Shown piece after piece: positions 31,432-40,131 of a stretch of 64,000 nt of DNA (the first letter of the stretch is position 1; each line of letters starts with the position of its first letter). Origin of the DNA: Bacteroidales bacterium (GTDB lineage Bacteria > Bacteroidota > Bacteroidia > Bacteroidales > UBA932); assembly GCA_017620335.1 (NCBI GenBank), contig JAFZQO010000012.1:62001-126000 (forward strand). The letters are read 5' to 3'. The notes below the pieces were generated by a model. It saw only the letters and a program-made list of their open reading frames with translations. It was not told the origin of the DNA and made no database searches. The position numbers and the translations under genes are program-made.

Positions 31432-33831
31432 TCAGAACTTGAAGAATGCTCCGAGCATCAGGTTCCTCGGACGGATGGCGTAAGAAGTGAGCGCCTTGGA
31501 CAGCGGGAACGTCGATTCAAGGATATAGCTGTAGTTCGTCTCGTTCAGCAGGTTGGTGACGGAGGCGGTCAGCTCCCAATGGCTGTTGATAATGTATTCG
31601 GCCTTGAAGTCGACGATGAAGAAGTTCTTGTAGGTGTCGGCCGCGATCTGGTTCATGAAATGGTCCCCGAGGAAGCTGAAATTGAATTTCTCTGCCGGGG
31701 AGAAAATCAGCTCCAGGCTCTGCGTCAGGCCGTTCGTCCTGGAAGCCTGTATTCCGGACATTGAAAGGTTCGAGTGGGTATAAGTAGCTTTGTAGATCGT
31801 GTTCAACCATGGGAACAGCCTGCCGTTGATGTTCGCCCCTATCGAATAGGAATTGGACGTGTACGGGACTTTCTGGTTGTTGATGAACATCTCCGCATCG
31901 ACGGTGCTCATCGAAGCGGTCATCCCGATCTTGCCCTTCAGCGCGGCTATGCCCTTGCTCATGTCAAGGGTATAGCGGTTCGTTATTGATTTCGGGAATC
32001 CGACCCCCTTCTCGACGGGCACATATCCGGAAATGTAATAATTTTCGGTATACTTGCTCTGGGATAGCAGCTCCTGGTTCATGTTTATCCGATAGAACGA
32101 GCCGCTGACGAAGAACGACTGCCTCGGCAGACGGTATGAAAGGCCGGCAGACGTAACTATCGACTTGTCGTTCTGGGAGTTGACGTTGCCCTGCGAGAAC
32201 GACTTGAAGTCCGTGAGGACGAGACCGTTGTACAGCCTCGCACCGAGGAGGCCGTTGTTCAGGCCGCTGACGGAGCCCTGGACCGAAAGGTTGTCCGTAA
32301 TCTGATACTTCGCGGACACCTTGGGCGCGAAGTGGACCCTGTCGTTGTACGTCTTGCCGTCCGGCCAGCGGGCGCCGGGATTGATGTTGTCCTTGAAAAA
32401 GTTCCTGTAATAGTTCAGGGGAGTCGTGGCCTCGAACTGGAACCTGTCGTTGATATAGGTCAGCGACACGTCCGAGCTCAGGTTGATATATGAGAACTGC
32501 GAGTCGTTGTTGATGTCCGCGAGGCCGGTGGCGTCCTTGACCTCCTGGACGTCAGGGGTTATCTTTGTCTCCAGGTTCCAGATCTTCGAGTTGGCGCCCA
32601 GCTTTACCGCGAACGAGAACCTGCCGGCCTTGAGCTTCCAGGCGGCCCAAAGTTCCTCGGTGAAGGCGTCCGTAAGGATGTCCTGCTTCAGGTTGACAGG
32701 GTCCCTGTCAACCGTCAGGTACTGGGGCTTGCTGTCATAAGCGGCAAGCATGTCGATGCTGAAGATGCCCTTCCCGACTGGCTTCTTGTAGGACAGGTTG
32801 TCCTCGACGGAGAACGGCTTGACATCGATGTTCTGGAGGCTGGGATACGTGCCAGTGATCTCAGAGGAGCCTTTCTGGTTCGTGATGTCAACCACCACCT
32901 CGTTCTTGAAGAAACTGTTCTCGGAGTTCGACAGGAGGACGATTTCCGCCTTGACGTCGCCCTGTTTCTTGACAGCCTTGTTGCCGGTGGACTGCATGAA
33001 ACTGGTGCCGTCGTTGTCGTAATACTCGGTATCGGCAAAGTTGGCGGCCTTGAGTTTGTCGCTGTGAAGGGCGAGCTTGAGACTCAGCTGAAGGTTCCTG
33101 TTCAACTGGAAAGTGCTCGTGACGTGGCCGTAAGCGCTGTTGTTCAGCCTGGTCCTCTGGGTGGTGAGCGGCGCCAGCGAAGGGTTGACCGACACGAAGG
33201 AGTTGACACGGCCAAGGGTCGTATATGACGACTGTCCTATATCGCTGCTGAAGCTGAGTCCCGTATTGTCGGCTTTCAGCAGGATGGTCGTCTGGACCTT
33301 CTGCCCGATATTCATGGCCTGCGCCTCGCCGTTGTACAGCAACGGGGAAATGCCTTCAATCTCCGGTTTCGAAGAAACGCCCGCTCCGCTTTTCACGGAA
33401 CCGCTCCACTTGCTCTTGGCCTCTTCCTTCAGGATGATGTTGATAGCGACGGAGTTGCTGTAGTCAATCCCGCGCATGATCTTCTCATAGACATAGTTCT
33501 CGGTGATGACGATGCTCTCGACATCCTCCGGCTTCATGCTCTTAATTGAAGAGATGTCGCCGTTCAGGATATCGAAACCGTTGACGAACACCTTGATGAC
33601 GGTCATTCCATTGTAGGTGAAAGAGGTTGAGATCGACATTCCCGGCATCTTGGCGATGACATCCTCCAGTTTCTTGTCCCTGATGTCCGTGAAAGAAGCC
33701 ACGTTGTAGCTTATCACCTTCTCAAGGCCCTCGTTGGAAACGGCCTTCACCATGTCCTGGGCTTCGGCCTGAAACGGGAAAGCCGCAAAGGCGGCCAAAA
33801 GCATCCCGAAAACCAGTGTTTTGATCTTCAT
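31432..33831 (-). CDS. TonB-dependent outer-membrane beta-barrel protein
   Basis: 799 residues. Signal peptide (KIKTLVFGMLLAAFAAFPFQ), a short plug-like domain (about 45-145, with DVIAKMPGMSI and VNGFDILNGDI) and a long beta-barrel rich in alternating aromatic segments, ending in a terminal Phe (LMLGAFFKF). The CarboxypepD-like domain that starts most Bacteroidetes receptors is missing, and there is no SusD partner. This matches the smaller outer-membrane beta-barrel family. Start at 33831 because the signal peptide begins there. Paired with the carboxylesterase downstream. Confidence 0.85.
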   Translation of the reverse strand: MKIKTLVFGMLLAAFAAFPFQAEAQDMVKAVSNEGLEKVISYNVASFTDIRDKKLEDVIAKMPGMSISTSFTYNGMTVIKVFVNGFDILNGDISSIKSMKPEDVESIVITENYVYEKIMRGIDYSNSVAINIILKEEAKSKWSGSVKSGAGVSSKPEIEGISPLLYNGEAQAMNIGQKVQTTILLKADNTGLSFSSDIGQSSYTTLGRVNSFVSVNPSLAPLTTQRTRLNNSAYGHVTSTFQLNRNLQLSLKLALHSDKLKAANFADTEYYDNDGTSFMQSTGNKAVKKQGDVKAEIVLLSNSENSFFKNEVVVDITNQKGSSEITGTYPSLQNIDVKPFSVEDNLSYKKPVGKGIFSIDMLAAYDSKPQYLTVDRDPVNLKQDILTDAFTEELWAAWKLKAGRFSFAVKLGANSKIWNLETKITPDVQEVKDATGLADINNDSQFSYINLSSDVSLTYINDRFQFEATTPLNYYRNFFKDNINPGARWPDGKTYNDRVHFAPKVSAKYQITDNLSVQGSVSGLNNGLLGARLYNGLVLTDFKSFSQGNVNSQNDKSIVTSAGLSYRLPRQSFFVSGSFYRINMNQELLSQSKYTENYYISGYVPVEKGVGFPKSITNRYTLDMSKGIAALKGKIGMTASMSTVDAEMFINNQKVPYTSNSYSIGANINGRLFPWLNTIYKATYTHSNLSMSGIQASRTNGLTQSLELIFSPAEKFNFSFLGDHFMNQIAADTYKNFFIVDFKAEYIINSHWELTASVTNLLNETNYSYILESTFPLSKALTSYAIRPRNLMLGAFFKF

Positions 33832-33857
33832 TCCAATCAACAGTTAATCACCGATAC

Positions 33858-33865
33858 CAAAGATA
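33858..33865 (-). promoter_or_regulatory. -7 box of the TonB-dependent receptor gene
   Basis: TATCTTTG on the minus strand, 26 nt before the ATG at 33831. The receptor and esterase therefore have their own promoter, separate from the regulator gene upstream. Confidence 0.65.
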
Positions 33866-33904
33866 GGAAAAAGAATCCGAACCTTCTATACAATTACGGC
33901 AGGT

Positions 33905-36847
33905 TTACTGCTCCTTGCTTTTCCTGTGCAGGTCGGAAGGGGTGGCGTTGAATTCCCTGGTGAAGCATCTGGTGAAGTACTTCGGGTCGTTGAAGCCGAC
34001 CTCGTAGGCTATCTCCGAGATGTTCATGTCCTCGTTGGTGCCGTTGCAGATCATTTCCTTCGCGACGTTCAGGCGGTATGTCCTGATGAACTGAGCGATG
34101 GACTGTCCGAGGGTGTTCTGAATCTTCTCGTTCAGCATGCTGCGGCTCATGCCCATCGCGTCGGCGAGGGCGTGGACATCGAGTTCCGGATCCTTGTACA
34201 TTTTCTGGATGGTATCCAGAAGTTTGGAGGAGAAGTCGGATTCCCGGCTTGAAGGGGCAAGTGAGGAGAGGGTGTTGTGGCTTGCGATCATCTCGTTCTG
34301 CTTCTGCAGCAGGGCATTCTGTTCAGCGAGCGCCGCAGCCTTCCTCTCAAGCTCCTCCTTCTGCTCCTTCAGGATCTTCGTCTGCCGCTCAACTTCCTGC
34401 TGCAGAAGGTCCTTGGTCCTCTTGATGGATTTGGTGTACCATAGGATGAACAGCTGCACGAGCATGGCCAAGAACAGCAGGGCAAGGAGACGGAACCACC
34501 ACCTCTTATATACGACTGGTTTGACATACAGGGCCTTCTCGTCCTGGGACAACACGTTCCCCTTCTTGTCAACCGCGCGGATCTGGATCTTGTAATTCCC
34601 TCCCGGAATGTGCCCGAACTTGACGTGCGTGTCGTTCTCAAAGACAGGGGACCATTCTTTTTCCATCGGCCATATCCTGCTTTCGTACACGATATCCTCC
34701 CTCCTGTCATAAGACAGGTCCGCGAATTTCAAGGTGAAATCCATGTCCCTTTCGTCCTTGCCTGCGGTATCGAAGAACGAAAGGCTGTGGAACTGGTCCT
34801 TGGAGTAATAGCCTGAAATGACCACGTCCGGCTCGTTTCCGTATTCATTCGAGACGATGCTGGAACGCAGGAGGCTGAGACCGCCTCCCTTCAATCCCAT
34901 ATAGATGGTCCCGTCGCTTCCCCTCGCGATGCTGTTCTCGCAGAAGGCCATCGACCTGAGGCCGTCGTCGATGCCGTAACTTGAAATCTCACCCGTCTGC
35001 GTGTCGAGACGGGAGAGGCCGTTCTCCGTCGTGATCCACAGATATATGCCTTCCAGCAGAAGGCCTGTGATCTGGTTGTCCGCCAGGCCGTCGTCTTCCG
35101 AAAAGACTTTCATGTCGGGTTTTTCAGCCGTCAGGTTGTCAATCCGGTACAACCCGTTCCCGTAAGTACCGGCCCATATGGTGTCTCCGTCAAGGATGAG
35201 AGTCATGCAGATGGGGAATCCATCTATCTGCTTCGACTCCAAGGTTCCCAGGTCGATGATGCTCATGCCCTCGATGCTGCTCACCCACAGCTTGTCCGAT
35301 ACGATACAGGCTCCCAGGCTGGTGGTTTTCTTTACGGGATACTCGATGAAAGAAGCATTCCCTATATCATAGATATACAGCCCGCTGCGGGCCGAGATCC
35401 AGATGTAGTCGTTGACGCTGTCGTAAACCATTCCGAGGACGACGTCGATGTTCCTGGCCACCTCCGACCTGGTCCCTTCAGGAATCCGGATGACATCGGG
35501 GCGGGACATGTCAATATAATTAATGTGTCCGTCCACGGTGCCGATCCACAGCCTGCCTTTCCCGTCCTCGCAGAACGACGTTATGGAATTGCCCGAAAGG
35601 GATGAGTTACCCGTATTGAAGTTCCTGAACACCAGGTCCTTTACCTGCCTGCACAGGCCGAACTCCGTCGCCGCGAGCCATAGGACGCCGCCGCTGTCGA
35701 TGAACAGCGTCCTGACTGGCGTGGATGGTATGGGGGTGGACGTGGTCTCTATCTGCGAGAGGTTGGTGATCTGGAGGGATTTCCTCTGGAGGATGACAAG
35801 CCCTTCGGCCTCAAGCCCGACCCATATCTGCCTGCCCCTTCTGGCGAGACCGCGCACGATTTCACCGGGAAGGATCTGATTCCCGTAATCGTTCGTGCGC
35901 GACCCGTAAGTGTCGAAAGACCGGTTGACCGTATTGTATATGCTGACACCCCCCAGGGACGAGGCTACGACCTCACCCTCAGGAGAGAAGCACAACCCGG
36001 TGATTTCATTGTTCGGGAGAGAGTGCCTGTCCTGGTCGGAATGAAGAAAGCAGACATATTTGCCGGAGAGGATGTCAACCCTGTACAGGCCTTTCATCGT
36101 TCCGATCCACACGTCATTCCCGGAGCGCAGGAAGGCGGTGGCCTTGTTGTCGTCCCCGATGTAGATGTCGGGCAATATCTCGGAAGTGCACAATCCCCTG
36201 TCCTCGATCTGTCTGACCTTGAAGAAGCGTCCGCCCAGGGTTATCCAAACGGAGCCGTCATTCTCCACGTCACAAGCTATGGGCATGAGGTTGTCGTTGA
36301 AGACGTTGCATTTAAGGGAATCCACGATGAACCTGTTCCCGTCGTCAGCGAAAGCGACCCTGAACAGGTAATCGTTCGACGTAAACCACATGCATCCCTT
36401 GGAGTCCGTGATCAAGGCGGCGGGAGAACGCGAGTGGCGCCATGCATAGGACATCCCCGGAAAGTCGCCCATGAATGAAAGGGATTTCATGTCGAGGATA
36501 TCCATGCCTCCCGCCCCGGGGACCCACAACCTTCCGAATGGGTCTTCACTACACAGGCTGGAAAAGTCTCCAGCGAATCCGGGATGGGTCTTGGAGGTAA
36601 ATTTGATGAAGGAGTCCCCGTCATATCTCACAAGTCCACCTCCGAAGGTGTTAATCCAGGCGTATCCCTTGCTGTCGAAGTAAATTCCGTTGATATCTTG
36701 GTCGGGAAGTCCGTTCTCCCTTGTCAGTCTATCAATTACGAGATAATCTTCCGCATCCGACTGCGCGCGCAGCCCTTCGGGCAGCGAAAACAGGCAGATA
36801 AAAATCGCCAGAAAAAAATCCACCTTTCTTAATATAACGTCCACCAT
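33905..36847 (-). CDS. Membrane-tethered sensor: two-component-type propeller, Y_Y_Y domain and AraC DNA-binding domain
   Basis: 980 residues. Signal sequence (RKVDFFLAIFICLFSLPEGL), about 14 propeller repeats of the Reg_prop type (about 45-660; motifs such as LWIGTVDGHINYI, IWAGTYGNGLYRI), a Y_Y_Y domain (about 700-775, HIPGGNYKIQIRAVDKKGN) and one transmembrane helix (about 784-804). A coiled coil (about 815-865) leads to an AraC double HTH (about 885-975, ending FTREFNATPSDLHRKSK). The histidine kinase and receiver domains of hybrid two-component regulators are absent, so signalling must pass directly across the membrane. It is divergent from susC with 86 bp between starts and presumably controls it. 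Start at 36847, where the signal peptide begins. Confidence 0.9.
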   Translation of the reverse strand: MVDVILRKVDFFLAIFICLFSLPEGLRAQSDAEDYLVIDRLTRENGLPDQDINGIYFDSKGYAWINTFGGGLVRYDGDSFIKFTSKTHPGFAGDFSSLCSEDPFGRLWVPGAGGMDILDMKSLSFMGDFPGMSYAWRHSRSPAALITDSKGCMWFTSNDYLFRVAFADDGNRFIVDSLKCNVFNDNLMPIACDVENDGSVWITLGGRFFKVRQIEDRGLCTSEILPDIYIGDDNKATAFLRSGNDVWIGTMKGLYRVDILSGKYVCFLHSDQDRHSLPNNEITGLCFSPEGEVVASSLGGVSIYNTVNRSFDTYGSRTNDYGNQILPGEIVRGLARRGRQIWVGLEAEGLVILQRKSLQITNLSQIETTSTPIPSTPVRTLFIDSGGVLWLAATEFGLCRQVKDLVFRNFNTGNSSLSGNSITSFCEDGKGRLWIGTVDGHINYIDMSRPDVIRIPEGTRSEVARNIDVVLGMVYDSVNDYIWISARSGLYIYDIGNASFIEYPVKKTTSLGACIVSDKLWVSSIEGMSIIDLGTLESKQIDGFPICMTLILDGDTIWAGTYGNGLYRIDNLTAEKPDMKVFSEDDGLADNQITGLLLEGIYLWITTENGLSRLDTQTGEISSYGIDDGLRSMAFCENSIARGSDGTIYMGLKGGGLSLLRSSIVSNEYGNEPDVVISGYYSKDQFHSLSFFDTAGKDERDMDFTLKFADLSYDRREDIVYESRIWPMEKEWSPVFENDTHVKFGHIPGGNYKIQIRAVDKKGNVLSQDEKALYVKPVVYKRWWFRLLALLFLAMLVQLFILWYTKSIKRTKDLLQQEVERQTKILKEQKEELERKAAALAEQNALLQKQNEMIASHNTLSSLAPSSRESDFSSKLLDTIQKMYKDPELDVHALADAMGMSRSMLNEKIQNTLGQSIAQFIRTYRLNVAKEMICNGTNEDMNISEIAYEVGFNDPKYFTRCFTREFNATPSDLHRKSKEQ

Positions 36848-36886
36848 ATATGAAAAATTATCCACATTCCTGAGTGTAAAGTTATG

Positions 36887-36894
36887 TAATTTTG
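36887..36894 (+). promoter_or_regulatory. -7 box of susC
   Basis: TAATTTTG, 39 nt before the susC ATG at 36934. Codons that would extend susC upstream overlap this box, which argues for the 36934 start. Confidence 0.65.
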
Positions 36895-36933
36895 TCAAAA
36901 CTAGCAAAATCAATCACTATTTCTAATATTTTT

Positions 36934-39900
36934 ATGAAACTATTCAACACCATTCGCTGCCTTTTCCTCACAGTGATGCTGGTTGCTTCTGCGACGAATG
37001 TTTTCGCCCAGAACGTAACGGTAAAGGGAAAAGTAACAGATTCGCGTGGCGAGCCGGTCATCGGAGCCACTGTCATGCTCAGCAGCAACCAGTCTGTCGG
37101 AGCCCTTACTGACATGGACGGACACTATTCCATCAGCGTCCCGGCCAACTCCTCCCTTATTTTCTCGTGCATAGGCTATGCGACCCAGACGGTCGCGCTC
37201 GCCGGACGCAATGAGATCGACATCGTTTTGGAAGAAGACACTGAATCCCTCGAGGAGACCGTCGTCATCGGTTACGGTACCCAGAAGAAGAAACTCCTCA
37301 CTGGTGCCACGATCAACATTTCCGGAGACGACATCCTTAAGCAGAGCACGACCAATGCGCTCGGAGCCATCTACAGCTCCGTCCCCGGCGTCAACCTCGT
37401 CCAATCAAGCGGCGGACCTGGTGCAGGATACAACATCACCGTCCGCGGTATAGGTACGACCGGTACTTCCACTCCGCTCGTCGTCATCGACGGTGTGGCC
37501 AGCAGCATGAACAGCCTCAATGCCCTCAGCCCCTCCGACATCGAGTCCATCGACATCCTCAAGGACGCCGCCTCCGCAGCCATCTACGGTGCCCGTGCCG
37601 CCAACGGAGTCGTCCTCGTGACCACCAGGCAGGGAAAGGCCGGTGAGAAGAAAGCGACCGTCACTTTCGATGCCTACAAGGGTTTCCAGCAGCCGAATAC
37701 CAATGGAGTACACGTCGTTTCCGCTTCGGAATACCTTGATCTGGTCAAGCGCGCGGGCCTGACGGAATTCGACAACATCGAGCAGACGATGCCGGTGCAG
37801 ATGGAGTGGATGCGCAAAGGCTTGTGGGACGGAACGGACTGGTTCACCGCGTCCATCAACAAGAACGCCCCGACCAACAACATGTCCCTGGGCGTGACCG
37901 GAGGCGGCGACTCGGTGAGATACTCGTTCAGCTTCTCCAAGTCCTATCAGGAAGGTACCCTGGGCGCGCCCAAGCCCACCTATTATGACAGGACCACCAT
38001 CCGCGCCAACACCGATTTCACCGTCCTGAAGAAGAACAACCGCGATGTCATCAAGCTGGGCGAGAACGTGACCTTCTCGATCACGGACTCACGCAGCATG
38101 GGCACCCAGGGCCGAGGCAGCGACGTCTCCAACCTGCTCACCAAGACCCCGCTCCTTCCCGCATACGACCTTGACGGCTCCCTTTACACCTATGAGAAGC
38201 AGGTCCGTGACGGATGGGATGCAAGGGACAATGAAGTAAACCTCCTGGAGCAGCAGACCCTGTCAGAGAGCCAGGGAAAGGGCGTACGCGTGCAGGGCAA
38301 TGTCTATCTGGAGGTCAACCCTATCCGCGAGCTCAAGCTCCGTACCGCCTTCGGATTCCGCGCCAACACCAGCTTCTCCCGTTCCTATACTCCGGAATAT
38401 CAGCTTACGGCTTCGACTTTCCAGGACTATGACACCGTGAGCCAGAGTTCCAGCGTTTCAACGAACTGGACATGGGAGCTCACGGCAAACTACAGGAAGA
38501 CCTTTGCCAGCGACCACACCATCGAGGCGCTCGCCGGTACTTCCATAGAAGCCACGGGCTGGGGCATGAGCGTCAACGGCACCCGTTCCCAGACCAAGTT
38601 CGGCACCTGGAATTCCGCCAACCTCAGTTCCGTCGACGGTGCGCTTACAAGTGACGAGCACGCAAGCATGGGTGGAGGAAACACGGTCCCCTACAACGAT
38701 CTCCTCTCCTTCTTCGGCCGTCTGAACTACAGCTACAAGGATAAATACCTGTTTACCGCCATCGTCCGCGCCGACGGTTCCTGCAACTTCGCAAAGGGGA
38801 ACAGATGGGGCGTATTCCCGTCAGTCTCCGCCGGTTGGGTCATCTCCGAGGAGCCCTGGATGTCAGGCACCAAGGACTGGCTCAGCTTCTTCAAGGTCCG
38901 CGGAAGCTGGGGACAGAACGGTAACTGCAGCATCAGCAATTTCCAGTACACCGGTACCATCTCGCTGAGCGGCCAGTACGACTTCTCCTACGACCAGACC
39001 AACCCGGTTACCGCTGCCTATCCCGACAAGATTCCCAACGCCAAACTTTCCTGGGAAACCTCCGAGCAGACGGCTATCGGTTTCGACTCGCGTTTCTTCC
39101 GCAGCCGCCTGGGCGTCGTGTTCGACTGGTACCGCAAGGACACCAAGGACTGGCTGGTAACCCCTCCGTCCATGGGTATCCTCGGAGCCAGCGCCGCTTC
39201 CATCAACGGCGGTGCCGTCCGTAATTCCGGCGTCGAGCTCAGCTTCACCTGGAACGACAACATCGGAGACTTCCGCTACAACTTCGGAATCAACGGTTCC
39301 TACAACAAGAACAACGTCCTCTACATCAACAACGCCGACGGTATCATCCACGGAGAAAAGAAGATCATCTCCGAGAACGTGGCAAAGGAGGATGGTTTCC
39401 GCGCCGAGCCCGGCAAGCCTATCGGTTACTTCCTGGGTATCGCCAGCGAGGGTATCTTCCAGAACCAGGCCCAGATCGATGCGTACCGTGACAAGGGATA
39501 TCTCTTCATGAACGGTTATGAGAACACCCAGCCGGGTGACGTCATCTGGATCAACCAGAACGGAGATGACAAGTATGACGAGAACGACTGCGTCGAGATA
39601 GGCAATCCCCATCCTGACTTCACCATGGGCTTCAACTTCAGCATGCAGTGGAAGGGCTTCGACTTCAGCGTCAACGGCTCCGGCGCCTTCGGGCAGCAGG
39701 TCATGCAGAGCTACCGCCAGTTCGCCCTCCAGGATCTCCAGGGCTTCACCAACAACCTTGTCGCCCGCTACTGGACCGGTGAGGGTTCCACCAACTCGTT
39801 CCCCCGCTACTCCTCCGGTTCGCACAACAACTTCAAGTGCAACAGCTACAACAGCGACATCTTCATCCAGGACGCCGACTACGTCAAGGTCCGCAATATC

Positions 39901-40119
39901 ACCTTCGGATATGACTTCAAGAAGGCCATCAAGAAGCTTCCTTTCCAGTCGCTCAGATTCTTTGTGACCGGACAGAACCTCTTCACCTTCACCAAGTATG
40001 ACGGCATGGATCCGGAAGTCGGTTCCGGCGCCTCCGGCTATAGCTGGTCTTCCGGTATCGATACCGGATTCTATCCTTCCCCCAAGGTTTACATGGCTGG
40101 TGTCAGCATCAAATTCTAA
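36934..40119 (+). CDS. SusC/RagA-family TonB-linked outer membrane protein
   Basis: 1061 residues. Signal peptide (KLFNTIRCLFLTVMLVASAT), a CarboxypepD-like beta-sandwich (about 28-100, VKGKVTDSRGEPVIGATVML), a TonB box region (LEETVVIGYGTQKKK), a plug (about 120-230, with DVVLVTTRQG-like NGVVLVTTRQGKAG) and a beta-barrel ending FYPSPKVYMAGVSIKF. It imports oligosaccharides or peptides captured by its SusD partner 12 nt downstream. The adjacent propeller regulator probably senses the same substrate. No glycosidase is encoded in this locus, so the substrate is unknown. Confidence 0.95.
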   Translation: MKLFNTIRCLFLTVMLVASATNVFAQNVTVKGKVTDSRGEPVIGATVMLSSNQSVGALTDMDGHYSISVPANSSLIFSCIGYATQTVALAGRNEIDIVLEEDTESLEETVVIGYGTQKKKLLTGATINISGDDILKQSTTNALGAIYSSVPGVNLVQSSGGPGAGYNITVRGIGTTGTSTPLVVIDGVASSMNSLNALSPSDIESIDILKDAASAAIYGARAANGVVLVTTRQGKAGEKKATVTFDAYKGFQQPNTNGVHVVSASEYLDLVKRAGLTEFDNIEQTMPVQMEWMRKGLWDGTDWFTASINKNAPTNNMSLGVTGGGDSVRYSFSFSKSYQEGTLGAPKPTYYDRTTIRANTDFTVLKKNNRDVIKLGENVTFSITDSRSMGTQGRGSDVSNLLTKTPLLPAYDLDGSLYTYEKQVRDGWDARDNEVNLLEQQTLSESQGKGVRVQGNVYLEVNPIRELKLRTAFGFRANTSFSRSYTPEYQLTASTFQDYDTVSQSSSVSTNWTWELTANYRKTFASDHTIEALAGTSIEATGWGMSVNGTRSQTKFGTWNSANLSSVDGALTSDEHASMGGGNTVPYNDLLSFFGRLNYSYKDKYLFTAIVRADGSCNFAKGNRWGVFPSVSAGWVISEEPWMSGTKDWLSFFKVRGSWGQNGNCSISNFQYTGTISLSGQYDFSYDQTNPVTAAYPDKIPNAKLSWETSEQTAIGFDSRFFRSRLGVVFDWYRKDTKDWLVTPPSMGILGASAASINGGAVRNSGVELSFTWNDNIGDFRYNFGINGSYNKNNVLYINNADGIIHGEKKIISENVAKEDGFRAEPGKPIGYFLGIASEGIFQNQAQIDAYRDKGYLFMNGYENTQPGDVIWINQNGDDKYDENDCVEIGNPHPDFTMGFNFSMQWKGFDFSVNGSGAFGQQVMQSYRQFALQDLQGFTNNLVARYWTGEGSTNSFPRYSSGSHNNFKCNSYNSDIFIQDADYVKVRNITFGYDFKKAIKKLPFQSLRFFVTGQNLFTFTKYDGMDPEVGSGASGYSWSSGIDTGFYPSPKVYMAGVSIKF

Positions 40120-40131
40120 ACCCGAAAGCAT

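Noticed and set aside
36892-36933. A longer susC start at a TTG codon at 36892
   Set aside because: It overlaps the -7 box at 36887-36894 and precedes a complete signal peptide that begins at 36934.
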